This document shows positions 40,598 to 48,481 of a stretch of DNA of 53,513 bases, one piece after another; within the stretch, counting starts at the first letter, position 1, and each line of letters opens with the position of its first letter. The stretch is from Flavobacteriales bacterium. GTDB taxonomy: Bacteria > Bacteroidota > Bacteroidia > Flavobacteriales_E > Vicingaceae. The position numbers and the translations under genes are program-made. The stretch spans positions 1-53,513 of the forward strand of contig JAJCYO010000098.1 in the NCBI GenBank assembly GCA_029262875.1. The letters run 5' to 3'. The notes beneath the pieces were generated by a model. It worked only from the letters and a program-made list of their open reading frames with translations. It ran no database searches and was not told the origin of the DNA.

Positions 40598-41434
40598 ATG
40601 CGAAAAATAGCCTATACCTTATTTGCCACTATCCTCTTTTCTTGTGGTACAGCAACCCAAGAAGAAATAACGGATGAAACACCTACAGCAGCAGCAGTTG
40701 TCTCTGAAGAGACTCCAGAACCAATAGAAGAGGAAGAACTTCCTGGTTTCAACTATGATGCTTTTGATGGTGTAGTGATTCGAAAAACACCGGCTCGTGA
40801 CAATGCAAATCCAGCAGAGCCAGCTAACGGACACGTTGCAGCTACAACTTTAGTTACTCCTCGTAAAGGAGATCGAATGCCACCTATGGATGGAGATGAA
40901 TGTACCATGGCCGGTTATCATTGGTATGCAGTAAGCGAAGGAGGAGATGCACCTTCATGGATTAGTGGAGAAGACCTCTATTTAAGAAGTAACGCAGACT
41001 TTACCAACAATATGAACAGAGAAGAAATGGATTTCGGTTATAAAACCAACGGTCAATTCTATCATTTTGATGTGGCAGCTAGCTCCTTTGAAGAACCAGC
41101 GGACTTAACTGACCCTATCTTTTGTTACGAATACGGTTTTCCTTTCATGTATCAAGAAGATAATCCAACTGTTTTTCCAATTATCATTACTGAAGAAGTG
41201 GGTGAGCTAGGATTTATTTATGGCTCTACCTTAGACGGTTACTTGTTAATTCTATTTGATTCTGATGGCGGTGGTGCCAACATAGATGATTTCATTGAGA
41301 TCGAAGCAGGTGTTTACCAAATGAAACTAAGCATTGGCTATCAAGATGGTGGAGCCAGTGCTACTTTGCACATCATAGAAAAGGATGGGCAGTTTTTGCT
41401 AACTGAAATAGAACAGGTTGAAGACCGATGGTAA
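40598..41434 (+). CDS. Lipoprotein of unknown function
   Basis: 278 residues from ATG 40598, with MRKIAYTLFATILFSCGT and lipobox Cys16; the frame continues to 40517 but those codons lie in the terminator. A Glu/Thr/Pro-rich stretch follows, and then a beta-rich domain (FDGVVIRKTPARDNA, YHWYAVSEGGDAPSWISGEDLYL) that could be SH3-like. The rest (ELGFIYGSTLDGYLLILFDSDGG, VYQMKLSIGYQDGGASATLHIIE) is unknown. It may be a target of the upstream sigma factor, but no matching promoter motif is seen. Confidence 0.6.
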   Translation: MRKIAYTLFATILFSCGTATQEEITDETPTAAAVVSEETPEPIEEEELPGFNYDAFDGVVIRKTPARDNANPAEPANGHVAATTLVTPRKGDRMPPMDGDECTMAGYHWYAVSEGGDAPSWISGEDLYLRSNADFTNNMNREEMDFGYKTNGQFYHFDVAASSFEEPADLTDPIFCYEYGFPFMYQEDNPTVFPIIITEEVGELGFIYGSTLDGYLLILFDSDGGGANIDDFIEIEAGVYQMKLSIGYQDGGASATLHIIEKDGQFLLTEIEQVEDRW

Positions 41435-41439
41435 AATAT

Positions 41440-41457
41440 TTGACCTAATTTGAAAAG
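41440..41457 (+). promoter_or_regulatory. Direct repeat upstream of araC-like gene, copy 1
   Basis: TTGACCTAATTTGAAAAG is identical to a copy at 42320-42337 before the SRPBCC gene. It ends 20 bases before the -7 box TACATTTG (41478-41485) of the AraC-like regulator. Probably the operator of that regulator. Confidence 0.7.
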
Positions 41458-41477
41458 TATTCACCACCATTCTCCCT

Positions 41478-41485
41478 TACATTTG
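41478..41485 (+). promoter_or_regulatory. -7 promoter box of the AraC-like gene
   Basis: TACATTTG matches TAnnTTTG. It ends four bases before the ATG at 41490, so the transcript should be nearly leaderless. The -33 region coincides with or lies beside the direct repeat. Confidence 0.5.
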
Positions 41486-41489
41486 CAGC

Positions 41490-42323
41490 ATGAATATGAT
41501 TAAATTAGAACTGTACGGCAAGTCATTTGCTGCTTGTTTCACCTTAAACCATACGTTTAGGATATCTCAAGAAATGCGTGAGGATGCTTGCTTGGCTTAT
41601 GTTCAAACGGGTGAACAAGAAGTGTATGCGGCTACTCAAAAAATGACCGCCAGTCCCAATGAAAGTATTCTCATGAAATGTGGCAACTATGTAGCCAACT
41701 TTCCAGGAGCCAGTCCTACATCAGAATTTAGAAGTGTTGTTTTTCATTTAGACCCGATCTCCATTAAAAAAGCCTTTGGCAATGAAGACCTAAGCTTTTT
41801 GCAAACTGGTGCCAACGAAACATCGGGTAAAGAAGCCCTTAAACTGAATCAAAACTTGTTATTGGATAGTTTTGTGCAATCGTTAACGCTTTATTTCGAT
41901 AACCCTGAATTGTGCACAGAAGCATTGTTAGCAACCAAATTGAGAGAATTGGTTTACATCTTATCTGATTCAGGTAAGAACAAAATTGCAACCCAAATCA
42001 TTGGCACCATAGGCGTTTCAGAACCAAATCCTTTTAAAGACGTGATTGAAGCGAACCTGTATACTCATCTTTCTATACCAGAATTGGCCCACTTAACACA
42101 TCGCAGTGAATCTACTTTTAAACGAGACTTTAAAAAGTACTTTAATGAAAGTCCCGCTAAGTTTTTTAAGACCAAACGCCTTGAAAAAGCAGCAAAAATG
42201 GTCTTAAGCTCTTCCTTGCAAATCAATGAAATTGCTTTTGAATGCGGTTTTGAAAACGCAGCTCATTTCAGTGATTCTTTCCATACGCATTTCGGAACAT
42301 CACCTAAGGAATATGTCGGTTGA
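41490..42323 (+). CDS. AraC-family transcriptional regulator
   Basis: A 277-residue regulator. The N-terminal 170 residues form a cupin-like effector domain (CLAYVQTGEQEVYAATQKMTASPNESILMKCGNYV). The C-terminal 100 residues contain the two helix-turn-helix motifs (LYTHLSIPELAHLTHRSESTFKRDFKKYFNESPAKFFKTKRL and LQINEIAFECGFENAAHFSDSFHTHFGTSPKEYV). The same 18-base sequence lies before this gene and before the next, and its own stop codon is inside the second copy, so it probably controls itself and the SRPBCC gene. The ligand is unknown. Confidence 0.9.
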   Translation: MNMIKLELYGKSFAACFTLNHTFRISQEMREDACLAYVQTGEQEVYAATQKMTASPNESILMKCGNYVANFPGASPTSEFRSVVFHLDPISIKKAFGNEDLSFLQTGANETSGKEALKLNQNLLLDSFVQSLTLYFDNPELCTEALLATKLRELVYILSDSGKNKIATQIIGTIGVSEPNPFKDVIEANLYTHLSIPELAHLTHRSESTFKRDFKKYFNESPAKFFKTKRLEKAAKMVLSSSLQINEIAFECGFENAAHFSDSFHTHFGTSPKEYVG

Positions 42324-42337
42324 CCTAATTTGAAAAG
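42320..42337 (+). promoter_or_regulatory. Direct repeat upstream of SRPBCC gene, copy 2
   Basis: Exact second copy of TTGACCTAATTTGAAAAG, beginning at the stop codon of the AraC-like gene. A near-match to the -7 box, TTACTTTG (42369-42376), follows 31 bases later, one helical turn further than in copy 1. This implies a second, independent promoter with the same regulator. Confidence 0.7.
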
Positions 42338-42421
42338 CCTTTGAACTAAACACCAAAGCTTTTCCTCTCTTTCTCCAGTTACTTTGTAGTGTAATTGATT
42401 GTTAAACTAAATACACACAAA

Positions 42422-42952
42422 ATGGAAAAGTTAAAAGAAGTTGTCCTAAACATTAATGTTAATGCAACTAAAGAACAAGTGTGGGATTTGCTATTCAACA
42501 GATTTGGAGAAGTAAACGTTTTTAATCCTGTTATAGAAGGATCGCACCATACAACTGGCACGCCAGGAGAAGTAGGTTGCGAACGCCAATGCGACTTAGA
42601 TGCCAAAACTTCTATTCATGAAAAAATTACCGCCAGAAGAGGTAATGATGAATTTGATGTAGACATTATTAAAGGAGGTTTACCCATGATGAAAAAGGCA
42701 AATGCTACATTTAAATTAGCTGAAATCAATCCACATCAAACCAACATTACTTTTATCATGCGGTTTAGTTCTAAACCAGCTTTTATGGCAGGTATGATGA
42801 AGATGATGATGAAAAAGATGCTCTTTAAAGTATTAATTGGACTGAAGTATCATTTAGAGACAGGAAAACATGTTACAAAAGAAAACATTGCTGGAATAGT
42901 TAAAAACTATAGAAAGTTAAACAATGTAGATGCTTTTCCAGCAGCAGCATAA
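42422..42952 (+). CDS. SRPBCC/START-like family protein
   Basis: 176 residues from ATG 42422. The fold is typical of SRPBCC ligand-binding proteins: an opening strand (LKEVVLNINVNATKEQVWDLLF), the FNPVIEGSHHTTGTPGEVGCERQCD region, KITARRGNDEFDVDIIKGG and a long C-terminal helix (KMLFKVLIGLKYHLETGKHVTK). Members bind hydrophobic ligands or act as cyclases. It has its own AraC-type operator copy upstream and ends at a hairpin shared with the convergent HxlR gene. Confidence 0.75.
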   Translation: MEKLKEVVLNINVNATKEQVWDLLFNRFGEVNVFNPVIEGSHHTTGTPGEVGCERQCDLDAKTSIHEKITARRGNDEFDVDIIKGGLPMMKKANATFKLAEINPHQTNITFIMRFSSKPAFMAGMMKMMMKKMLFKVLIGLKYHLETGKHVTKENIAGIVKNYRKLNNVDAFPAAA

Positions 42953-42971
42953 ATAGGAGAGGGCTATTTAT
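42949..42971. terminator. Hairpin between convergent SRPBCC and HxlR genes
   Basis: ATAAATAG (42949-42956) pairs perfectly with CTATTTAT (42964-42971) around GAGAGGG, and is flanked by T residues on the plus strand. Both genes end inside it, so it probably serves as a bidirectional terminator, though the stem is AT-rich. Confidence 0.6.
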
Positions 42972-43317
42972 TTTGTACAGCTTTTATTTTAGCTGCCATA
43001 TCTATGGTCCCTTCTATATGCTCGCTTCCCCAAAGCCCTACAGTAAGTAACACTTCTTTTAAAGTTGCTCCCTTAGGTGTGATGTTGTAATGAATTTTAC
43101 GTTTATTATTTTCATCCGTTGCCTTGGTAAAAATACCTTCTTCCACTAATTTTTGTAAACGAGCGGCCAAAATATTGGTCGCTATTTTTTCAGTGGAAGA
43201 TTGAAACTGGCCATAAGTTGTGTAACCACTAAAGATGGCATCCCTCAATATAATGAGCGTCCATTTATCTCCCAATAGGTCTAATGTGCAAGTAATCGGA
43301 CAATCTGATCGTTTCAT
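42964..43317 (-). CDS. HxlR-family winged-helix regulator
   Basis: 117 residues from ATG 43317. Typical HxlR features: an N-terminal cysteine (Cys6 in MKRSDCPITC) often used for redox or aldehyde sensing, DLLGDKWTLIILRDAIFSGYTTYGQFQ as the recognition part, and NILAARLQKLVEEGIFTK with the wing NNKRKIHYNITPKG. It is divergent from an SDR gene, and two copies of an ACTTGC-type operator lie between them, so it most likely represses that SDR and itself. Confidence 0.88.
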   Translation of the reverse strand: MKRSDCPITCTLDLLGDKWTLIILRDAIFSGYTTYGQFQSSTEKIATNILAARLQKLVEEGIFTKATDENNKRKIHYNITPKGATLKEVLLTVGLWGSEHIEGTIDMAAKIKAVQNK

Positions 43318-43321
43318 AAAA

Positions 43322-43384
43322 CAAATGTAATACAATTACTTGCAAAATGAAAGTTTAGTCATATATTTGCTTGCAAAATGCAAG
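43322..43384. promoter_or_regulatory. Divergent HxlR/SDR promoter with two operator copies
   Basis: Operator 1 (43338-43354) reads ACTTGC-AAAAT-GAAAGT. Operator 2 (43370-43384) is the exact inverted repeat CTTGC-AAAAT-GCAAG. For the SDR gene, CTTG (43339-43342) and TATATTTG (43362-43369) are 19 bases apart, forming a full -33/-7 pair; operator 1 covers the -33 and operator 2 begins directly after the -7. On the minus strand TACATTTG (43322-43329) is the -7 box of the HxlR gene. Confidence 0.8.
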
Positions 43385-43411
43385 TAATTACAAATTTAAA
43401 CCAGATATAAG

Positions 43412-44158
43412 ATGCAAGTAAATCAAAAAACAGTACTCATAACAGGGGGTGGGTCAGGAATAGGCCTGGCAATAGCACAACAATTTTTAATCAACCAAGC
43501 CAACGTTATTATCGTTGGAAGAAACAAAGAAAAGTTAGCTAAGGCAAAAACCAAACATCCCAAATTAGAAACAATAGTTTGTGACATCAGTGACACAACA
43601 CAAGTAAAAGAGCTGGCTAATCAGCTGAAAAATAAAGGAGGGATTGATATTTTAGTGAACAATGCAGGTGTTTTTGAGACCGTTGATTATACCACACCAG
43701 AACAAGAGCTGACAGCACAACAACGCGAAATAGACATTAACTTTATGGGGCCTGTAAAAATGGTAACCACATTTTTACCTCTATTGAAGGAGCGAAAGGA
43801 AGCTGCTATTCTAAATGTATCTTCTGGATTGGCCTTTGTACCTCTAACTGCAGCACCTGTATATTCAGGAACAAAAGCAGGTTTACATTCCTGGACACGT
43901 TCTCTACGTTACCAATTACAAGAAACCACTGTTAAGGTATTTGAAGTAATGCCTCCATTAGTAGAAACAGAAATGGTGGCCGATTTTGAAGGTCAAAAGA
44001 AGATGGATGCCAATAAATTAGCAGAAGAAGTGCTCAAAGGAATAAAAGCCAATCATTATGAAATTACACCAGGTCAATCCAGTCAGTTAAAAATGATGAG
44101 CCGATTTGCGCCTAATTTTATTTTTAAAATGTTAAACAAACAAATGGCTGTCAATTAA
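43412..44158 (+). CDS. Short-chain dehydrogenase/reductase (DltE-like)
   Basis: A 248-residue NAD(P)-dependent oxidoreductase of the classical SDR family. The cofactor loop TGGGSGIG (11-18), the NNAG motif, and the catalytic Ser137/138, Tyr151 and Lys155 (YSGTK) are present. The sequence is of the DltE-like subgroup with unknown substrate. Its promoter carries two HxlR operators, suggesting induction by an electrophile or aldehyde sensed by the HxlR cysteine; this is inference. Confidence 0.88.
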   Translation: MQVNQKTVLITGGGSGIGLAIAQQFLINQANVIIVGRNKEKLAKAKTKHPKLETIVCDISDTTQVKELANQLKNKGGIDILVNNAGVFETVDYTTPEQELTAQQREIDINFMGPVKMVTTFLPLLKERKEAAILNVSSGLAFVPLTAAPVYSGTKAGLHSWTRSLRYQLQETTVKVFEVMPPLVETEMVADFEGQKKMDANKLAEEVLKGIKANHYEITPGQSSQLKMMSRFAPNFIFKMLNKQMAVN

Positions 44159-44201
44159 ATTGGAAGGCTTAATTTGGTCTGTAGAATAAGTAACCTTGTC
44201 T

Positions 44202-45782
44202 ATGGAACTGAAAATTAACGATACTTTCACCACTGAATTACCTGGAGACCCTATAAGAGCGAACACGGTTCGTTTAGTAGACAATGCCTGTTATTCTTTT
44301 GTGGAACCAACAAAAACAGCTGCTCCAAAACTGCTCCATTGTACGGAAGAAGTAGCCAGTTTTTTAGGCATTGATAAGGAAACACAACAATCAGATGATT
44401 TTCTAAAGGTGTTTACAGGTAATGCATTGTTACAAGGTTCTGATCCTTATGCCATGTGCTACGCTGGCCATCAATTTGGCCATTGGGCTGGACAATTGGG
44501 AGATGGTAGAGCCATCAATTTAGCGGAAGTGGAGCATGCTGGGAAACGTTGGGCATTGCAATTGAAAGGCGCAGGATTAACACCCTACTCTAGAACAGCA
44601 GATGGATTGGCCGTATTGCGTTCATCCATACGTGAGCACTTGTGCAGTGAAGCCATGTTTCATTTAGGTGTGCCTACAACTAGATCACTATCATTGGCTT
44701 TAACAGGCGATGAAGTATTAAGAGATGTGTTATACAATGGCAATTCCGCTTACGAGAAAGGAGCCATCGTTTGTAGAGTTGCTCCGTCATTTTTACGTTT
44801 CGGTAGCTTTGAAATCTTCTCTTCTAAAAGGGATACAGAGAACTTAAAAACCTTAGTAGATTACACCATCAAACACTTTTATCCCGAAGCAGCACAAGGC
44901 ACAAAAGAAGGGTACATCCAATTTTTTAAAGCAGTGAGCATGCGTACATTAGATATGGTTATTCAATGGCAACGCGTTGGATTTGTACATGGCGTGATGA
45001 ATACAGACAACATGTCCATATTGGGGTTAACGATAGACTATGGTCCTTACGGATGGTTAGAGGGTTACGACAAAAAATGGACGCCTAACACAACTGATGC
45101 TCAACACAAGCGTTATCAATATGGTCAACAATCTAACATTGCCTTGTGGAACTTACTAAAGTTAGCCAATGCCTTATACCCTTTAATTGAAGAGGCAGCA
45201 CCCTTAGAAACCATTCTAAATGAATACAAAACGGTTTATGCTGGAAAGTATATGGGAATGATGAAAGCAAAATTAGGATTGGAATTAGATGATGAAAACG
45301 ATCAGGAATTGATTGCCGAATTGGAGAAAAATTTAAGGCTTACAGAAACTGATATGACCATCTTCTTCAGGAACTTAAGTAACTTACCTAAAGCAATGGT
45401 ATTGCCAGAAAAAGTGAGCACTTCATTCTTAGAAATGGTGAAGGATGCCTTTTATCAGGAAGATGAATTGAAAGGGGAGACCCTGTGGTTTTGGAAAGAC
45501 TGGATGGGAAAATACTTGGCAAGGCTCCAAAAGGAAACTGCTACTGATGCTGAACGAAAGGCTAAGATGGACACCGTCAACCCTAAATATGTACTACGAA
45601 ATTACATGGCCCAAGTAGCCATTGATGCTGCTGATGAAGGGAACTATACTGTGATAGAAGAGCTACATGCTTTATTAAAGAAGCCTTACGATGAGCAAAT
45701 GGAAATGGAAAAGTGGTTTGTTAAACGACCAGAATGGGCAAGAACAAAGGTAGGTTGTTCCATGCTTTCCTGCAGCTCTTAA
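44202..45782 (+). CDS. selO: Protein adenylyltransferase SelO (YdiU family)
   Basis: 526 residues from ATG 44202 (TTG 44196 is rejected). SelO is a pseudokinase-fold enzyme that transfers AMP from ATP to Ser, Thr or Tyr of target proteins during redox stress. Clear family blocks: YAGHQFGHWAGQLGDGRAI, WALQLKGAGLTPYSR, GLAVLRSSIREHL, GVMNTDNMSILGLTIDYGP with metal ligands. The C-terminus ends in LSCSS, where eukaryotic SelO has selenocysteine in place of the cysteine. Its stop codon overlaps that of the convergent M23 gene. Confidence 0.95.
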   Translation: MELKINDTFTTELPGDPIRANTVRLVDNACYSFVEPTKTAAPKLLHCTEEVASFLGIDKETQQSDDFLKVFTGNALLQGSDPYAMCYAGHQFGHWAGQLGDGRAINLAEVEHAGKRWALQLKGAGLTPYSRTADGLAVLRSSIREHLCSEAMFHLGVPTTRSLSLALTGDEVLRDVLYNGNSAYEKGAIVCRVAPSFLRFGSFEIFSSKRDTENLKTLVDYTIKHFYPEAAQGTKEGYIQFFKAVSMRTLDMVIQWQRVGFVHGVMNTDNMSILGLTIDYGPYGWLEGYDKKWTPNTTDAQHKRYQYGQQSNIALWNLLKLANALYPLIEEAAPLETILNEYKTVYAGKYMGMMKAKLGLELDDENDQELIAELEKNLRLTETDMTIFFRNLSNLPKAMVLPEKVSTSFLEMVKDAFYQEDELKGETLWFWKDWMGKYLARLQKETATDAERKAKMDTVNPKYVLRNYMAQVAIDAADEGNYTVIEELHALLKKPYDEQMEMEKWFVKRPEWARTKVGCSMLSCSS

Positions 45783-46672
45783 CGTACTCTTAATCGTTCG
45801 CCAATCTGAAGTATCTTGTTACGAGAAATGCCATTTAATCGGCATAACTTGGAAATAGAAGTTCCGTACTTTACTGCAATGTGACCTAACGTATTGCCAC
45901 TTCTTACACGGTGGTATTTAATGGCAGCCATCATCTTTAATTCTTCTCGGTACATAAAGTTACACTGCGAAATGTTTAGGGTGTCGTAATGCGTCTTAAA
46001 ATGCTCAAAAGAGATAATGTCCGTAGGATCTAACGCTTCGTCAAAAAGTCTTACCTCAAAGTGTAAATGACTGCCATAAGATCTTCCTGTGTTTCCGCCT
46101 AAGCCAATTACTGTTCCTGTTGCAATGGTAGAGTCAATGTCTACCATACGCTTGGAAAGGTGTCCATAAATGGTTTCTAATCCGTTGTTGTGTCGTACCA
46201 CAATTACATTGCCATAGGTTTTACTGTAAGTAGATATTCTAACCCTTCCACTAAAAGCAACACGAACAGTATCTCCGGTATTTAAATCGATGTCCATACC
46301 GTAATGATAACGCCATCTTCTCTTCCCAAAACCCGAAGTAATGTTTCCTTTAAAAGGTGGTGTATAATGATCATTACTATCGTTTAACACCACTTGCAAG
46401 GTATCTTCTACTTTAGAAAAATCAAATTTTCTAATGTGGATGTCATTGGTAATCCAATCGTAAAAGGGCATGCTGTCAGGGATGGTGCTGTTAATGGAAT
46501 CAATAAAAACATCAAATCGGTTAACCAATTGTACACCTGCTTTTTTAGGTGTTTTGGAAAGCACATCTCCCTTGGTTTCAACAGTATCTTTATCGGTATA
46601 ATTAGTTGCCTTTACATCAAGTGATAGCACACTCAATAAAATTGACAGTAAGGATAGGTAAATAAGCTTCAT
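45779..46672 (-). CDS. M23 metallopeptidase with LysM domain
   Basis: A 297-residue exported peptidoglycan hydrolase with signal peptide MKLIYLSLLSILLSVLSLDVKA. The LytM/M23 domain (about 105-215) has zinc ligands His123 and Asp127 (RYHYGMDID) and the HxH pair His202/His204 (GSHLHFEV), with His171 in YGHLSK. A LysM domain (about 253-297; YHRVRSGNTLGHIAVKYGTSISKLCRLNG) anchors it to peptidoglycan. The catalytic set is complete, so it probably cleaves cross-links, rather than acting only as an activator. A TACTTTTG box lies just before the start. Confidence 0.92.
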   Translation of the reverse strand: MKLIYLSLLSILLSVLSLDVKATNYTDKDTVETKGDVLSKTPKKAGVQLVNRFDVFIDSINSTIPDSMPFYDWITNDIHIRKFDFSKVEDTLQVVLNDSNDHYTPPFKGNITSGFGKRRWRYHYGMDIDLNTGDTVRVAFSGRVRISTYSKTYGNVIVVRHNNGLETIYGHLSKRMVDIDSTIATGTVIGLGGNTGRSYGSHLHFEVRLFDEALDPTDIISFEHFKTHYDTLNISQCNFMYREELKMMAAIKYHRVRSGNTLGHIAVKYGTSISKLCRLNGISRNKILQIGERLRVR

Positions 46673-46678
46673 CGCTTA

Positions 46679-46686
46679 CAAAAGTA
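46679..46686 (-). promoter_or_regulatory. -7 promoter box for the M23 peptidase gene
   Basis: CAAAAGTA on the plus strand reads TACTTTTG on the minus strand, matching TAnnTTTG. It ends six bases before the ATG at 46672 and predicts an almost leaderless transcript. No good -33 box is seen. Confidence 0.45.
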
Positions 46687-46755
46687 GAAAATTAAATGAC
46701 CAGGCTGATAAGGGGAAGAATTAGTTTTTAATAAACTTTTGTGTAAATGTTTTTA

Positions 46756-47040
46756 TTACTGTGGCACCACTAATTTTGCGAATTGATTAAAAGAAGGTCC
46801 GACTGCTGATACTGCAGGACCGTTAGGGTCATCGTATACATCTACATTAATGTCAATGTAATAATTACCAGGTTCCCATTTGCGATAATCAATGCTAATG
46901 TGTTTTCCATCACTTACTCCCCTTGAAATAACAGCTCCTCTACTATTTAGCACATGGTAGTTATACACCGAAAAATACTCATCCCCCTCTATATCAATCT
47001 CAAAGGTTTTTGTGCTACTATTTGGGAGAAACTCTTTTTC
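46756..47040 (-). pseudogene. Frameshifted C-terminal domain of the CotH-type gene
   Basis: An open frame of 94 codons runs from the stop region of the CotH gene (47040) to 46756 without any ATG; the first start-like codon is GTG at 46968. The peptide begins SEKEFLPNSSTKTFEIDIE and ends FNQFAKLVVPQ, a beta-rich domain resembling secretion or cohesion C-terminal modules. It lies in the +1 frame immediately after ERIKK-stop of the CotH gene, with no gap. The simplest view is that one base change split a single gene. A separate short gene starting at GTG 46968 is the alternative. Confidence 0.55.
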
Positions 47041-48322
47041 ACTTCTTTATTCGTTCCAAATCATCTAAATTGCTCAATTCAGTTTTTCTTAAACCTGCCA
47101 CATCCAAGCTATCTTTTGCATTCCACCTTTTCTCATCACGGACAATTGCCTTTTGAATGTCGTTTTTATAATCCTCTAAAAAGTCATGACAATCGTCAAC
47201 CGAAAAAGCATCATTTAGTTCTTCTAATCTTTCCTTACACAGTGCTTTGAATTTTGGATCACAAGATAGAGCATGCCACCATAGCGGGGTTTTATGGGCG
47301 TTGCTTTCATTTCCAGTCTCAGTAAATGCCCATCCCTCAGGATTATTATAATTCTCATAACTTACATTGTTAAAGGCCAAATCAAAATCCCAAAGTGGGC
47401 CAATCGTAATTTTATTAGAACCATTATACGGGCCGTCTCTATACAGGTAAGTACTTGTTTTAAACCCATCTGGATTTTTACTCAGTTCATTTACAATAAA
47501 CAGGTCTACGAATGATCTTGTATTTATTAATTTGCTGTAATGTTGTATACCAGTATCTTGCGTTAAGATGTTCTTTAACGATCTATTCATTTCATCCATT
47601 TCATGTCTGATTTGATCCTCTTGGAAATAGGCTATTTTCTTCTTATTCGGGTAAATAAGGTCATAGCTAATGTATCTTCCTGTTATACTGGTTGCGCTTG
47701 AACCTATATAGCCATATCCCCAATCTAATTTTAAGAGGTAGGGTTCATCAGCATTCCATTTTTTAGAAGTTGTGGTTGCATTTAAATTTAGTCGATGCTC
47801 ATCTACTTTAATTTTCTCTACCAGTGTATATAGCCCTTGGTATTCAGCATTAATGTACAAATGACAGTAGTGATACTTTGGAACATAATGACCAAGTTCT
47901 TCCCACAAATGAAAAGCAAGCGCATTCCTAGCAAAACTTTTGTCAAAGTAGTTGGCTAATAAAACAAAATCTTCTTCAGGTCCAAAATTTAAAATACTAT
48001 GGGTTGCTTCTATACCTTCTTTGGTTCTAAGTTCGAAATCATAGCTCATCTTTGCTGCACGCATGGTTGAATTTCCGTGGTATTCTATTCCACAAAGTCC
48101 ATCATACACTGTTGTAGAATTTAAAACAATTGCTATGCTCGCAGGAGATTTCTTATTGGTATCAATTTCACTATAATGTGTATTTATCCATATACCAGCA
48201 ACTGGTTTATCTTTTACCGTTTCAATTGAATTGCCGCAGCTAACATAAACAGTGGAAACAATAAGTAGTGCAATTGATGCTAAGAAAATTTTTATGAAAA
48301 TGGATTTATTCATGCCATCCAA
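47039..48322 (-). CDS. CotH kinase-family lipoprotein
   Basis: A 427-residue lipoprotein, MDGMNKSIFIKIFLASIALLIVSTVYVSCG. The CotH fold is seen in GIEYHGNSTMRAAKMSYDFELR, FVLLANYFDKSFARNALAFHLWEELG, YINAEYQGLYTLVEKIKVDEHRL, NTRSFVDLFIVNELSKNPDGFKTSTYLYRD and IGPLWDFDLAFNN. CotH proteins are atypical kinases that phosphorylate surface proteins in spores and secretomes; the lysine of VEKIKVD and the D of LWDFD are the expected catalytic residues. The open frame ends at ERIKK, where an out-of-frame C-terminal domain continues. Confidence 0.85.
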   Translation of the reverse strand: MDGMNKSIFIKIFLASIALLIVSTVYVSCGNSIETVKDKPVAGIWINTHYSEIDTNKKSPASIAIVLNSTTVYDGLCGIEYHGNSTMRAAKMSYDFELRTKEGIEATHSILNFGPEEDFVLLANYFDKSFARNALAFHLWEELGHYVPKYHYCHLYINAEYQGLYTLVEKIKVDEHRLNLNATTTSKKWNADEPYLLKLDWGYGYIGSSATSITGRYISYDLIYPNKKKIAYFQEDQIRHEMDEMNRSLKNILTQDTGIQHYSKLINTRSFVDLFIVNELSKNPDGFKTSTYLYRDGPYNGSNKITIGPLWDFDLAFNNVSYENYNNPEGWAFTETGNESNAHKTPLWWHALSCDPKFKALCKERLEELNDAFSVDDCHDFLEDYKNDIQKAIVRDEKRWNAKDSLDVAGLRKTELSNLDDLERIKK

Positions 48323-48481
48323 ATATAATGATTAAATGGGATGAACGGTAGCTCAGAACTGGATTAGGTGCATTATATTTGAAGGAGTAAACAAGTTAAT
48401 CTTGTTCCTAAAAGAGGGGAGGCTGTAATATTCTTAGCGCTTGTCCGTTTTACATTTAGGCAATCATTAAAATTCAAAGGT

